Source of the DNA: Bryobacterales bacterium
Lineage (GTDB): Bacteria > Acidobacteriota > Terriglobia > Bryobacterales > Bryobacteraceae
Direction: 5' to 3'
DNA length: 9,689 nucleotides
NCBI GenBank assembly: GCA_003132865.1
Contig: PKYZ01000151.1
Coordinates: 1-9,689, forward strand
The position numbers and the translations under genes are program-made. This document shows, piece by piece, positions 1 through 6,576 of this stretch (its first letter is position 1; each line of letters begins with the position of its first letter). Under the pieces are notes generated by a model. The model did not search any database, was not told the DNA's origin, and saw only the letters and a program-made list of their open reading frames with translations.

Positions 1-14
1 CGCCGGTGGCTGGG

Positions 15-56
15 CTGACTTCTGTCTCCTGGCTCCTGACTTCTGTCTTCCTGCCT
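15..56. repeat. Degenerate 7-bp tandem repeat (CTGNCTY type)
   Basis: Consecutive heptamers read ctgactt, ctgtctc, ctggctc, ctgactt, ctgtctt, cctgcct. Units 1-2 (15-28) and 4-5 (36-49) are nearly identical, so a 13-bp direct repeat recurs at a 21-bp distance. The repeat lies just past the stop codon of the DUF1684 gene, in the 61 bases before the window edge; no gene or terminator is visible there. Two other heptad clusters with a different unit occur at 6746-6780 and 7031-7065. Confidence 0.7.
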
Positions 57-61
57 TCGCC

Positions 62-922
62 TCAGTGCGCCCCGTACTTCAACTCACCCGCCTCAATCCG
101 CACCGCGAGCCGGTTCTCCTTCGGCGGCAACGGGCAGGTCGCGTACGGCGTGAAAGCGCACGGCGGATTGTAAGCTTTGTTGAAGTCCAGCACCACTTGG
201 CCGTCTTTCCCCAGCTCCGCGTCGAGGAAGCGGCCGCTGCCGTAGGTCTCTTTGCCGGAGGTCAGGTCGCGGAAGATGAAGGACAGTTCGTTCGGCGATT
301 CCTGGACCGGCGTCAGCCGCAGCTTCTGGCCGTGTATCTCAAACTCCACGTATCCGGGGCTGGGCGTTTCCGCGATCTGCCCCAGAACATTGAGAATTGG
401 AATCTTCTTCGCATCCGGCACGAGGCGCGTCCGTATCCTGTAGTCCTCGCTTACCGGGAAGTAATCGAGGCCCGTGAATTCCTTTCGTAAGAGGCTGTTG
501 TTGTCCTTAAGCCGGATGCCGTATTTATCGCCGCGCTGGATCGCGAACATCGTCAGGCTGCCCATCGTGAACACGTCCGGTTTCCCCGTTGAGTCCGGCC
601 GCAATTCGCGCGTTTGCCCATCCATGCGCAAGGCGATCTTGCCGTTGTGCAGGTCGAACGCGCCGCCCTTCACCGCCGGGTCCGCTGGCAGCACAATGTC
701 TTTGCCCGAAGCGGAAGACGATGCGGCGCCGAAGCTGTTCGCGCCTTCGTGCAGCCAGAACAATCCCGTCACGGTGAGCCACCCGCCATCCGCGGTGAGC
801 GCCGCCTCCCGCTGCCGCCGCCATCGCTCGATCTGCGCGCGGTAGGCATCGGAGGCCGGCCACAAAACACCGCACATAGCCATCAACGCGGCGCAGGCCG
901 CCAGCGCACGCGCGTGCCTCAC
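62..922 (-). CDS. DUF1684 family exported protein
   Basis: A 286-residue protein of the DUF1684 family, whose molecular role is not established. Two family hallmarks are visible: WLTVTGLFWLHEG near residues 48-60, and a C-terminal block with AYNPPCAFTPYATCPLPP followed by ENRLAVRIEAGE. That block holds two cysteines, near 255 and 263. I chose the GTG at 922 rather than the longer frame that opens at 1045. It overlaps the zapA stop as GTGA, follows a purine-rich gagggggg stretch, and gives a good Sec signal peptide: basic RHAR, a hydrophobic run to about residue 22, then WPASDA. The extra 41 residues of the longer frame are Gly/Ala/Arg-rich and lie inside zapA. An ATG at residue 14 or 16 would remove the basic N-terminus of the signal. 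It is the last gene of the rpmI-rplT-zapBA unit, so it is probably translationally coupled to zapA. Family call strong; exact start likely. Confidence 0.88.
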   Translation of the reverse strand: MRHARALAACAALMAMCGVLWPASDAYRAQIERWRRQREAALTADGGWLTVTGLFWLHEGANSFGAASSSASGKDIVLPADPAVKGGAFDLHNGKIALRMDGQTRELRPDSTGKPDVFTMGSLTMFAIQRGDKYGIRLKDNNSLLRKEFTGLDYFPVSEDYRIRTRLVPDAKKIPILNVLGQIAETPSPGYVEFEIHGQKLRLTPVQESPNELSFIFRDLTSGKETYGSGRFLDAELGKDGQVVLDFNKAYNPPCAFTPYATCPLPPKENRLAVRIEAGELKYGAH

Positions 923-1227
923 TCTCCCCCCTCGAGCGCCTGCTCCAGCAGCCCCGCGAACTCCCCGCTCTTGCGGTCCACGCGCTCTTTCAGTTGATTG
1001 AGAGCCTGCTCCAGGTTGCGCAGCCGGTCCGCCAGGTGCATACACGCCAGCACCGCGATACGCGTCGAATCCGCGTTCGGAGATTTGGCAGCGATCGAGA
1101 GCATCAACTCGTCCAGATTGCGCGCCAGCTCCTCCACCTCGCGCGGATCTCCGGCGGTGAGCAGCGTGTAAGACTGGCTCAGGATGGTGACGCGTACCGG
1201 GCGTTTTTCGGGCGTGCTGGCGGCCAC
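919..1227 (-). CDS. zapA: Cell division protein ZapA
   Basis: A 102-residue ZapA-family protein. In characterised bacteria ZapA binds FtsZ and bundles or stabilises the cytoplasmic Z-ring. The N-terminal domain shows the usual order: a beta strand (PVRVTILSQSYTL), the short turn DPREVEELARNLDELM, then a helix with STRIAVLACMHLADRL. From about residue 67 to the end there is a heptad-rich helix (NLEQALNQLKERVDRK) expected to form the dimer or tetramer coiled coil. Length matches the family. The start is GTG at 1227, 4 bases after the stop of the ZapB-like gene, with no clear Shine-Dalgarno sequence, so translation is probably coupled to that gene. The stop overlaps the GTG of the DUF1684 gene. 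Being preceded by a short coiled-coil gene supports a division role for both. Confidence 0.9.
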   Translation of the reverse strand: MAASTPEKRPVRVTILSQSYTLLTAGDPREVEELARNLDELMLSIAAKSPNADSTRIAVLACMHLADRLRNLEQALNQLKERVDRKSGEFAGLLEQALEGGE

Positions 1228-1231
1228 AGCT

Positions 1232-1474
1232 TTAGCCGGCGCTGAGTTGGTCGATCTGCCCCAACAGCTTCTCGATGCGGCTGCGCACCTGCTTGCGTTC
1301 GGCGTGCAGCGTCTTCAGCTCGCCGGCGAGCCGCGCAGCTTCAGCGCGCGCTTCGGCGGCTTCCTGCACGGCCGCGTCTTTCTCCTGCCGCAGCCGCGCC
1401 ACCAACTGCACCGCCTGTTGGATGCGCTGCTCGAGCGCATGGAGCGAATCGGTTTCCTGTTCCACGGGACTCAT
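1232..1474 (-). CDS. Small coiled-coil protein, ZapB-like
   Basis: An 80-residue protein that is almost entirely one predicted coiled coil. From about residue 8 to 76 it is rich in Glu, Ala, Gln, Arg and Leu with hydrophobic heptad positions ([20 protein letters not shown]; then [20 protein letters not shown]). It has no signal peptide or membrane segment, so it is presumably cytoplasmic. ZapB of other bacteria is a coiled coil of similar size that joins the Z-ring through ZapA, and the zapA gene starts 4 bases downstream. The ZapB-like call therefore rests on size, fold type and context; coiled coils match weakly to many families, and I see no unique motif. The ATG at 1474 overlaps the rplT stop as ATGA, which points to coupled translation with ribosomal protein L20. 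Confidence 0.7.
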   Translation of the reverse strand: MSPVEQETDSLHALEQRIQQAVQLVARLRQEKDAAVQEAAEARAEAARLAGELKTLHAERKQVRSRIEKLLGQIDQLSAG

Positions 1475-1839
1475 CCAGCCACCGGCTCCAGGGCCGCTTT
1501 AGCCTTCTCTACCAGCAAGCTGAAGTTCGCCGGGTCGCCGGCCGCCACTTCGGCCAGTACCTTGCGGTCCAGATCCACGCCCGCCGCTTTCAGGCCGTGC
1601 ATGAATTTGCTGTAGGAGATACCGGCTTGCCGGCAACCCGCGTTGATGCGCACGATCCACAACGAACGGAATTCGCGCTTCTTGTTCTTGCGTCCGACGT
1701 AGGCATATCTGAGGGCCTTCTCGACGGCTTCCTGCGCCGCGCGGTTCAGCTTGCTCTTGGTGAGGAAAAATCCCTTCGCGCGGTCTAGCGTCTTGCGGCG
1801 CGAGTCCCGGCGATTGGTTCCACGTTTAACTCTGGGCAC
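1471..1839 (-). CDS. rplT: Large ribosomal subunit protein bL20
   Basis: A 122-residue bL20, close to the usual 115-120. It binds 23S rRNA early in 50S assembly and, in E. coli and Bacillus, represses its own operon. The basic N-terminal extension ([20 protein letters not shown], then [18 protein letters not shown]) and the globular C-terminal part ([20 protein letters not shown], then [20 protein letters not shown]) are both intact. The start is GTG at 1839, set by a clear AAGGAG on the minus strand at 1854-1849 with 9 bases between. The gene lies 80 bases after rpmI in the standard L35-L20 order. Its stop overlaps the start of the ZapB-like gene, so this ribosomal gene feeds directly into a division cluster; pheS/pheT, common next genes in other bacteria, are not there. 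Confidence 0.97.
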   Translation of the reverse strand: MPRVKRGTNRRDSRRKTLDRAKGFFLTKSKLNRAAQEAVEKALRYAYVGRKNKKREFRSLWIVRINAGCRQAGISYSKFMHGLKAAGVDLDRKVLAEVAAGDPANFSLLVEKAKAALEPVAG

Positions 1840-1869
1840 GTTTCTAGGCTCCTTTTATGGTTATGGTTT

Positions 1870-1909
1870 GCGGTGGATCGGGCACGTGCCACGCGCTCCG
1901 TCCACACGC
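1870..1909 (-). promoter_or_regulatory. Possible RNA hairpin between rpmI and rplT
   Basis: On the minus strand the spacer can fold as an outer stem, GCG-(T bulge)-GTGGA at 1909-1901 pairing with TCCAC-CGC at 1877-1870. An inner stem GCGCG/CGTGC around a TGGCA loop, with one G-U pair, fits within it. No U-tract follows, so it does not look like an intrinsic terminator. In E. coli and Bacillus bL20 represses its operon by binding mRNA structures that mimic its rRNA site, so a translational operator is possible here. The pairing was found by eye and no folding energy was computed. Confidence 0.3.
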
Positions 1910-1919
1910 GGTTGGTCCC

Positions 1920-2114
1920 CTAATACGGGATCATGCGCTTCAACACCGGCTGGTCGGCGGGATCCGCCAACACAGCTTTGTGAAGCTTTCTTTTCCGCTT
2001 GCGCGACTTCGAGGTCAGAATATGCCGGGCGAAGGCGTGGTTGCGCACCACCTTGCCGGTCCCGGTCTTCTTGAACCGCTTGGACGCACCTTTGTGAGTC
2101 TTCAGCTTGGGCAT
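1920..2114 (-). CDS. rpmI: Large ribosomal subunit protein bL35
   Basis: A 64-residue, very basic bL35, the usual size. It opens with the family signature [20 protein letters not shown], continues with [20 protein letters not shown], and ends [11 protein letters not shown]. The frame stays open upstream to 2276, but the ATG at 2114 is right: the family begins at MPKLKTHKG, and AGGA sits at 2124-2121 with a 6-base spacer. It is the first gene of the minus-strand unit, followed by rplT. In many bacteria infC comes immediately before it; here the upstream side holds only a short spacer and then a gene on the opposite strand, so IF3 must be encoded elsewhere. Confidence 0.96.
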   Translation of the reverse strand: MPKLKTHKGASKRFKKTGTGKVVRNHAFARHILTSKSRKRKRKLHKAVLADPADQPVLKRMIPY

Positions 2115-2148
2115 AGATGTTCCTGGATCGTTACGGCCTGAATTCCAA

Positions 2149-2157
2149 AGTATAGCA
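2149..2157 (-). promoter_or_regulatory. Extended -10 promoter for rpmI-rplT unit
   Basis: The minus strand reads TGCTATACT: a TGn extension plus a -10 hexamer that differs from TATAAT at one position. Transcription would begin near 2142, giving a leader of about 28 bases to the rpmI ATG with an AGGA site inside it. The -35 region has only a weak match (TGGCAG at 18 bases), which is usual for extended -10 promoters. The leader is too short for a riboswitch-like element. Confidence 0.6.
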
Positions 2158-2307
2158 GGTGTGGGAGGCTGCCTGCCACTGCTCCGCCTCCGACTAGCAC
2201 CTCGGTTGAGGAGGGCGCCGTCGAGGAGACGACTGGTCGTCGTCCCAAATACCACTTTTTGCGTGATCGCTAACACAACTCCCAGTCCTTCCCTCCTGAT
2301 AAGCCGC

Positions 2308-2313
2308 TACAAT
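2308..2313 (+). promoter_or_regulatory. Possible -10 box for the DUF2188-like gene
   Basis: TACAAT is one base from the consensus -10. Seven bases past its end is the G of the GTG at 2320, exactly where transcription would be expected to start, so the mRNA could be leaderless. No good -35 lies 17 bases upstream and there is no TGn extension. Based on position and similarity only. Confidence 0.4.
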
Positions 2314-2319
2314 AGAAGC

Positions 2320-2733
2320 GTGCTCATCAATGATGGTCGCGCGCTCATCGGCAGCACGGTGCACGTCGTCCCGGTTGAGGGCGGATCGTGGGGGGTCGTG
2401 GACCCACGGCGTCACCTGCTCACGATGCGGTCTAAGGCAGCCGCGGTCGAACATGCGAAGTCCATGGCTGCGGCAAACCAACCGAGCCAAGTCGTGCTTC
2501 TGGACGAGTTCGGGAGACTGGTTCCGATTGCCCATTATCGACTGCCACAGTACCCCCCTCCACAGTTTGGCAACCAAGTGGGCGGCTCGGTTCTTGAGGC
2601 TGCCGTAAAGGCCCTGCTGATCGGAGGCCTAATGGCAGCGGGCATTGCTGTCCTCGGCGATGTCGTTGAAAAGGTCGATCGGGAGCTTGAAAAGGGAGCC
2701 TCCAAATCCAAAAAAGGAAGAAGACGGCGGTAA
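2320..2733 (+). CDS. DUF2188-like protein with C-terminal membrane segment
   Basis: A 137-residue protein with two parts. Residues about 12-70 read like a DUF2188 domain, a short alpha/beta module of unknown function: VHVVPVEGGSWGVVD, then a helix with the typical KAAAVEHAKSMAA, then SQVVLLDEFGRLVPIA. After a Pro-rich linker (RLPQYPPPQ) there is one hydrophobic stretch at about 94-113 (AAVKALLIGGLMAAGIAVLG), a short charged helix, and a strongly basic tail KSKKGRRRR. That suggests a membrane-anchored protein with its positive tail in the cytoplasm. The frame is open from 2107, but that part lies across rpmI and its promoter, so I took the GTG at 2320, which leaves the domain complete. There is no Shine-Dalgarno site. 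The next gene begins 42 bases downstream on the same strand, and both are lower in GC than the flanks. DUF2188 assignment is from pattern memory. Confidence 0.65.
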   Translation: MLINDGRALIGSTVHVVPVEGGSWGVVDPRRHLLTMRSKAAAVEHAKSMAAANQPSQVVLLDEFGRLVPIAHYRLPQYPPPQFGNQVGGSVLEAAVKALLIGGLMAAGIAVLGDVVEKVDRELEKGASKSKKGRRRR

Positions 2734-2775
2734 GCAGCGCGCGCACCTGAGACTGTGCAGCCATCTGCCAGACCA

Positions 2776-3399
2776 ATGCGGAAGTATAGCTCATCCTCTG
2801 TGACCGCTGTCTTTATCAATTGTCCGTTCGACGCGTCGTATCGTCCTCTTTTCGATGCTATCGTCTTTGCGGTGATGGCGCTCGGTTTTGAGCCTCGGTG
2901 TGCACTGGAACGAGATACGGGCACGCAAGAACGGCTGAAGAAGATTATTGAGATTATTCACTCCTGCCGATTTGGAATTCACGATCTTTCGTTCATGCGC
3001 GTCGATCGGTGGACTAAGCTCCCGTGATATAACATGGCTTTCGAGTTGGGCCTTTTTCTTGGTTGCAGCGAATTCGGAGGGCAGGGACAGGCCGGGAAGA
3101 GCTGTCTAATCCTCGATCGAGAGCGATGGCGATATCGAAAATCACTATCAGACCTCAGCGGGCGCGACATTCAAGGCCACGGAGGGAACCCCGAGCACGC
3201 CATCGTAGCCGTACGAAATTGGCTAGCGACCGAATCGCAGCTTGCCGACCGGCCCGGCGGCTCTTTCATCATCAGGCAGTACAAGCGATTCAGAAAGGAG
3301 CTTCCAAATCTCTGCCGGCGAGCTAGACTCCGGGTATCCGAGCTTTCTTTCAAGGACTACTGCGCTCTAGTGGCTGTCTGGCTACGTGCAAATGCGTAG
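2776..3399 (+). pseudogene. VFINCPFD-type family gene interrupted by an in-frame TGA
   Basis: The frame runs about 207 codons with one TGA at 3025-3027 (codon 84). Before it: VFINCPFDASYRPLFDAIVF, GFEPRCALERD, then IIEIIHSCRFGIHDLS. After it, in the same frame: YNMAFELGLFLG, SCLILDRERWRYRKSLSDLS, GRDIQGHGG, AIVAVRNWLATES, ELSFKDYCALVAVWLRAN. I recognise this as a family usually annotated hypothetical; the strand-helix rhythm suggests a TIR or deoxyribosyltransferase-like Rossmann fold, which is inference. I remember relatives with Arg at the interrupted position (LPRFNM), so CGA to TGA is the simplest cause. Both halves keep their motifs, so the lesion looks recent or is bypassed. An ATG follows 6 bases after the TGA with no ribosome site, so reinitiation as two fragments is possible. 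The start is the ATG at 2776; the GTG at 2755 is an alternative. GC falls to 40% in 2941-3000. Confidence 0.7.
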
Positions 3400-3495
3400 C
3401 AGTTACCTTTTGTGACACCGCATGCCAGGCGATACGCAGGGTTCGCCGCGTGGCGGGACTGCGCGTCCAGGGGTCCCTTCCGCTGAACGGCAAGC

Positions 3496-4650
3496 TCATT
3501 TCACCCAAGGATTGGAAAATCTCGGATCGCGCGTCAATTCCTCATCGGTCAGGCTGCGCAGGAATGCCAGCAGGTCTTCCCGGTTCCGCGGTGTCAAGCG
3601 GAAGCCTTTAATCCGGCTGTCTTTATTCGGGTTGTCGTGGCCGGCGCCGGCATAAGCGCCGTCCGCGATGGTACGGCCGCCTGCCGCGTAATGGTCCAGG
3701 ACACCTTCCAACGTCGGAATGCTCCCGTCGTGCATGTAGGGCGCGGTCAGTCCTACGTTTCGTAGCGTCGGTGCCTTGAATTTGCCGGCATCCGCGGGCC
3801 GTTTTGTAAATTCGTAGATTCCCACGTTGGGTGGCGGATACGTTAAAAGCCCAGGCAGGTTATACAGGCCCGTGTTGTGAAACACGGCTTGAGAGTTGCC
3901 TCCGTCGAAGCCGGTGGCATCGCTGAAATTGAAGCCTCCGTGACAACGGAAACAGGCTGTCCGGTCCGTAAAAAACAGCACCTCGCCGCGTTTGGCGGAG
4001 TCGGTGATTGCGTGTTCGTCGCCATCGTAGCGATAACGGTCGTATGGCGAGCGCGCCGATATGATGGTCCGTTCAAATGCGGCGAGGGCCTTCGTTACGT
4101 TTGGAATCGTGAAGGGGTCCCGCTGGCCGGGAAATGCGGCTGGCAACAGCGTCCGGTAAACCGCGTCGGACCGCAGCCTTTCGAGAAAATCGTCTGTGCG
4201 CTCGCTCAGCCCAAGCTCCACAGGATGGCGGCCAAACATCGGCGTTAGGGCCTGCTCTTCCAAGGCGCGGAGTCCGGGGTTGCTCCATGTAAGCGCGGTG
4301 CTGTATGCCACGTTGACCAGGCTCATGGCGCTGCGGGGGTGTATTTGGCCGGTGGCGCCTTCGGCCAGCGGCTTGCCATCGGTGAATGCCAGCTCCTGCC
4401 GGTGGCAGGTAGCGCACGCCTGGGTTCCGTTCCCCGACATTCGCTTGTCGTAGAAGAGATACCGGCCAAGCTCCACTTTGACCCCGCTCATGGGGTTGGC
4501 TGCTGGAACCCGCGGTCTTGGGAAACCCTTGGGCAGATCCCACTGATACGCCGCCGGCTCCGGCGCCTTCTCAGCCGTCACAGCCGCGGTGGCGCATGCA
4601 AAAGCGGCCGCGGCGAAGCCGGTGGTGGCAGCCAGCCCGCCGCGCGTCAT
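3496..4650 (-). CDS. Di-haem cytochrome c peroxidase family, MbnH/MXAN_0977-like
   Basis: A 384-residue exported di-haem protein of the bacterial cytochrome c peroxidase/MauG superfamily. Two haem c sites are visible: C79-A-T-C82-H83 and C233-F-R-C236-H237. Other family blocks are WDLPKGFPRPRVPAANPMSG (37-56), LFYDKRMSGNGTQ, ALAAFERTIISARSPYDRY (188-206), FHNTGLYN, and GKFKAPTLRNVGLTAPYMHDGS (289-310). The opening and the ending (LTDEELTRDPRFSNPW) match the subgroup known as MbnH or MXAN_0977. MbnH uses peroxide to oxidise a tryptophan on its partner MbnP; other members are uncharacterised. The Ala-rich N-terminus ending AAVTA at about 26 looks like a signal peptide, so it acts in the periplasm. 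The ATG overlaps the previous stop as ATGA, indicating coupled translation. No mbnP is adjacent in this window. A general peroxidase role is the alternative. Confidence 0.9.
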   Translation of the reverse strand: MTRGGLAATTGFAAAAFACATAAVTAEKAPEPAAYQWDLPKGFPRPRVPAANPMSGVKVELGRYLFYDKRMSGNGTQACATCHRQELAFTDGKPLAEGATGQIHPRSAMSLVNVAYSTALTWSNPGLRALEEQALTPMFGRHPVELGLSERTDDFLERLRSDAVYRTLLPAAFPGQRDPFTIPNVTKALAAFERTIISARSPYDRYRYDGDEHAITDSAKRGEVLFFTDRTACFRCHGGFNFSDATGFDGGNSQAVFHNTGLYNLPGLLTYPPPNVGIYEFTKRPADAGKFKAPTLRNVGLTAPYMHDGSIPTLEGVLDHYAAGGRTIADGAYAGAGHDNPNKDSRIKGFRLTPRNREDLLAFLRSLTDEELTRDPRFSNPWVK

Positions 4651-6518
4651 CGACCGGGCCCCCCGGACGCGTGCGGCTTCTTCGACTGCACATTGATGCG
4701 AACGACATTCGCCAGGCGTCCATTCACCGATAGCAGTAAGTCCGTCTCCCCGAGACTGCCTAGCTTGCGCGGAAGCTGGATAGTAAGTTCATCCACTCCG
4801 GGGTCGGAGGCAGGATGGATCGAGCCGACTGGCACTCGAATATCGCCTATCGTTACGCGTACATCCGGCGCCGGACCGGCATGATGAAATCCGGTTCCGT
4901 TCAGCCGAACCCTGGTCGTCACTTCGTCCGAGAGCGGGATCGGAACGGTCCGGCAATCCAGGGCTCTGCATTTGTAGGCCGGGAAGGTCTCGGTCCTGCC
5001 GTCTACGGACTTCTGTGTGACCCAACCGATTACCGGCCCGTGGCCGTCCTGCGGAGCGGTGTACAAACCGGGCGACACATTGGCAATCGTGGCGTTACCC
5101 ACGGCACTGGTCCCGTCCGACCGCAGTATAGCTATCTCGGCTGGTCCGGGCGAGGAGCCGGACGGGACGATGAAGTTGATATAGCCCCAGCCGGCGGACA
5201 TGTGCAGAAGGGGGGCGAGCCGGGCCACGCCCAGGGCGTCGGTCACCCGCACGGAGATGTTGCCCAGGGTCGTAGGAAGAGGCGCCCGTCCGGATCCTAG
5301 TTCCGCCTCCGCCCCGATTGGTCCGTAGGCGGCCGCAATACCGCCTCGCGCCAGGACCATGCCTCCCGTCGGATTGGTGACTGTAAAGAGCCCGCGAATC
5401 TCCGCGCTCCATAGATGAAACTGCACTGCGATCCCCATGCCCGCAAGTGGGGCGTCGGGTTCGCCGCACGTCCAACCGTCCTCTAAGGTAGTTGCGAAAA
5501 GGTAGCGATAGTCGGTGATCAGCTTGCCCGGTTGAAAGACCGATGCGGTCCAGGAGATACCGTGCGCATCGAAGTAATTCAGGTTGGCCTTGACCATATC
5601 TTCCGCAACTGTCGGATCGGGAGGAATGGCCAGGCAATCGGCCGAATTCCGGTCCAGTTCCAGGTCCCAGTTGTTGGCCAGCACGGGTACGCGGGCGGCG
5701 AGAAAGCCGAAGTGGGCGTTGCGATCCGCGTCGGTTCGTGTTGTACGGTAGCGCGGACATACTTCGTAGACGATATTGGGGTCGTTTATGAAGAACTCCG
5801 GAGTCATGCCTTCCAGGAGCCCGTCATCGTGCCACCCCATGGCCACGATTGGCTGGCTGGCTCCCGTAGCACGGATGGTTTTCACCAGGTCTTCAAATCC
5901 GATGGCCTCGCGGCCATCGTTCGTCCGGCCTCCGTGAAGCCAAAACTGCCAGTCGGAAGCGGCATGGCGGGCGGCCAGATGCCCGGGAACAGCGCCCGCG
6001 TCAGGCTCGGAGAAAACATCGAAGAATACGTTCGGATAATCCTTGAAAAAAGCGGCGCACCGGCTCCAGAAGTGGGCAACTTTGCGCGACGGCAAATCCG
6101 TGCCCGGCTGCTGAGCGGCGAGAATCACCAGCAGTTCGAGTTCGTTGGCTCGCCGGACCACTCTGCTTAGCTCCGGCAGCCAGGCAGGGTCGCTCGAATC
6201 GTCCGCCACGTTCACCGGGATGCGGACAGCGTTCATATTAAAGCGCAGTCGTATGGTGCTCAATGTGGTTGCCGAGTAGGGGCCGAACTGTTGCCCGACC
6301 GTGCGTGAAAGTGCCGCTGGAAGATGGAAACCCGGCAACTGCGTACCTCGAATCAGAAACGGTTGCCCTTTGGCATCTACGAGCCGGTTGCCTGCGACAT
6401 GAAACGGCCCGGCAGGGATGGTGGTCAGTTTCTGTTGGGGAAGCGGCCGGTGAAAGCTTGCGCCGGGAAGCTGCAGCGCGATGCACACGATCTGCAGCGG
6501 CAATATACGGCGGAACAT
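4647..6518 (-). CDS. Secreted GH5-like barrel protein with TIGR03437-like C-terminal domain
   Basis: A 623-residue two-part exported protein. It opens with a signal peptide (MFRRILPLQIVCIALQLPGA). Residues about 40-375 follow the glycoside hydrolase family 5 layout: a mannanase/cellulase-like opening (LVDAKGQPFLIRGTQLPG), NAVRIPVN with Arg99, FFDVFSEP with Glu171 at the acid/base position, and ISWTASVFQPGKL. Two expected residues appear changed. The usual His in the YEVHPY motif reads Cys254 (YEVCPRY), and VPVLANNWDL (277-286) has Asn where the nucleophile Glu normally sits. Activity as an ordinary GH5 enzyme is therefore doubtful. Residues about 393-610 (LPTTLGNISVRVTD, GYINFIVPSG, GPAEIAILRSDGT, SPGLYTA, LNGTGFHHAG) match the C-terminal domain common in Solibacter secreted proteins (TIGR03437). 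No Shine-Dalgarno is seen. Its stop overlaps the di-haem enzyme start. Confidence 0.8.
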   Translation of the reverse strand: MFRRILPLQIVCIALQLPGASFHRPLPQQKLTTIPAGPFHVAGNRLVDAKGQPFLIRGTQLPGFHLPAALSRTVGQQFGPYSATTLSTIRLRFNMNAVRIPVNVADDSSDPAWLPELSRVVRRANELELLVILAAQQPGTDLPSRKVAHFWSRCAAFFKDYPNVFFDVFSEPDAGAVPGHLAARHAASDWQFWLHGGRTNDGREAIGFEDLVKTIRATGASQPIVAMGWHDDGLLEGMTPEFFINDPNIVYEVCPRYRTTRTDADRNAHFGFLAARVPVLANNWDLELDRNSADCLAIPPDPTVAEDMVKANLNYFDAHGISWTASVFQPGKLITDYRYLFATTLEDGWTCGEPDAPLAGMGIAVQFHLWSAEIRGLFTVTNPTGGMVLARGGIAAAYGPIGAEAELGSGRAPLPTTLGNISVRVTDALGVARLAPLLHMSAGWGYINFIVPSGSSPGPAEIAILRSDGTSAVGNATIANVSPGLYTAPQDGHGPVIGWVTQKSVDGRTETFPAYKCRALDCRTVPIPLSDEVTTRVRLNGTGFHHAGPAPDVRVTIGDIRVPVGSIHPASDPGVDELTIQLPRKLGSLGETDLLLSVNGRLANVVRINVQSKKPHASGGPGR

Positions 6519-6567
6519 GGTGGGTGTGACGCGGGTTCCTTAGGCCCGCCGAGCCCGCAGCGAGGCT

Positions 6568-6576
6568 ATGTTACCA
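6568..6576 (-). promoter_or_regulatory. Weak extended -10 candidate for the GH5-like/di-haem unit
   Basis: The minus strand reads TGGTAACAT, a TGn extension with a -10-like hexamer that keeps three or four consensus bases. Transcription would start near 6561, leaving a leader of about 43 bases before the ATG at 6518. No -35 match is evident. It is the best candidate in the first 100 bases upstream, but it could be chance. Confidence 0.25.

Noticed and set aside
923..1045. N-terminal extension of the DUF1684 protein
   Set aside because: It lies inside zapA in another frame, is Gly/Ala/Arg-rich, and would bury the signal peptide.
2228..2244. GACGAC-N5-GTCGTC hairpin between the divergent promoters
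   Set aside because: Short stem with no adjoining T-run in either direction and no match to a known operator; likely chance.
2115..2276. N-terminal extension of the rpmI frame
   Set aside because: bL35 starts at MPKLKTHKG, with AGGA correctly placed; the extension crosses the promoter.
2107..2319. N-terminal extension of the DUF2188-like protein to an ATG at 2107
   Set aside because: It would cross the rpmI start and promoter and has no domain content.
3025..3027. TGA as a selenocysteine codon
   Set aside because: Remembered relatives have Arg, not Cys, there, and no SECIS-like hairpin is evident just downstream.
3400..3495. Bidirectional terminator between the converging genes
   Set aside because: Only 4-bp stems such as CGCC/GGCG are present, with no T-run on either strand.
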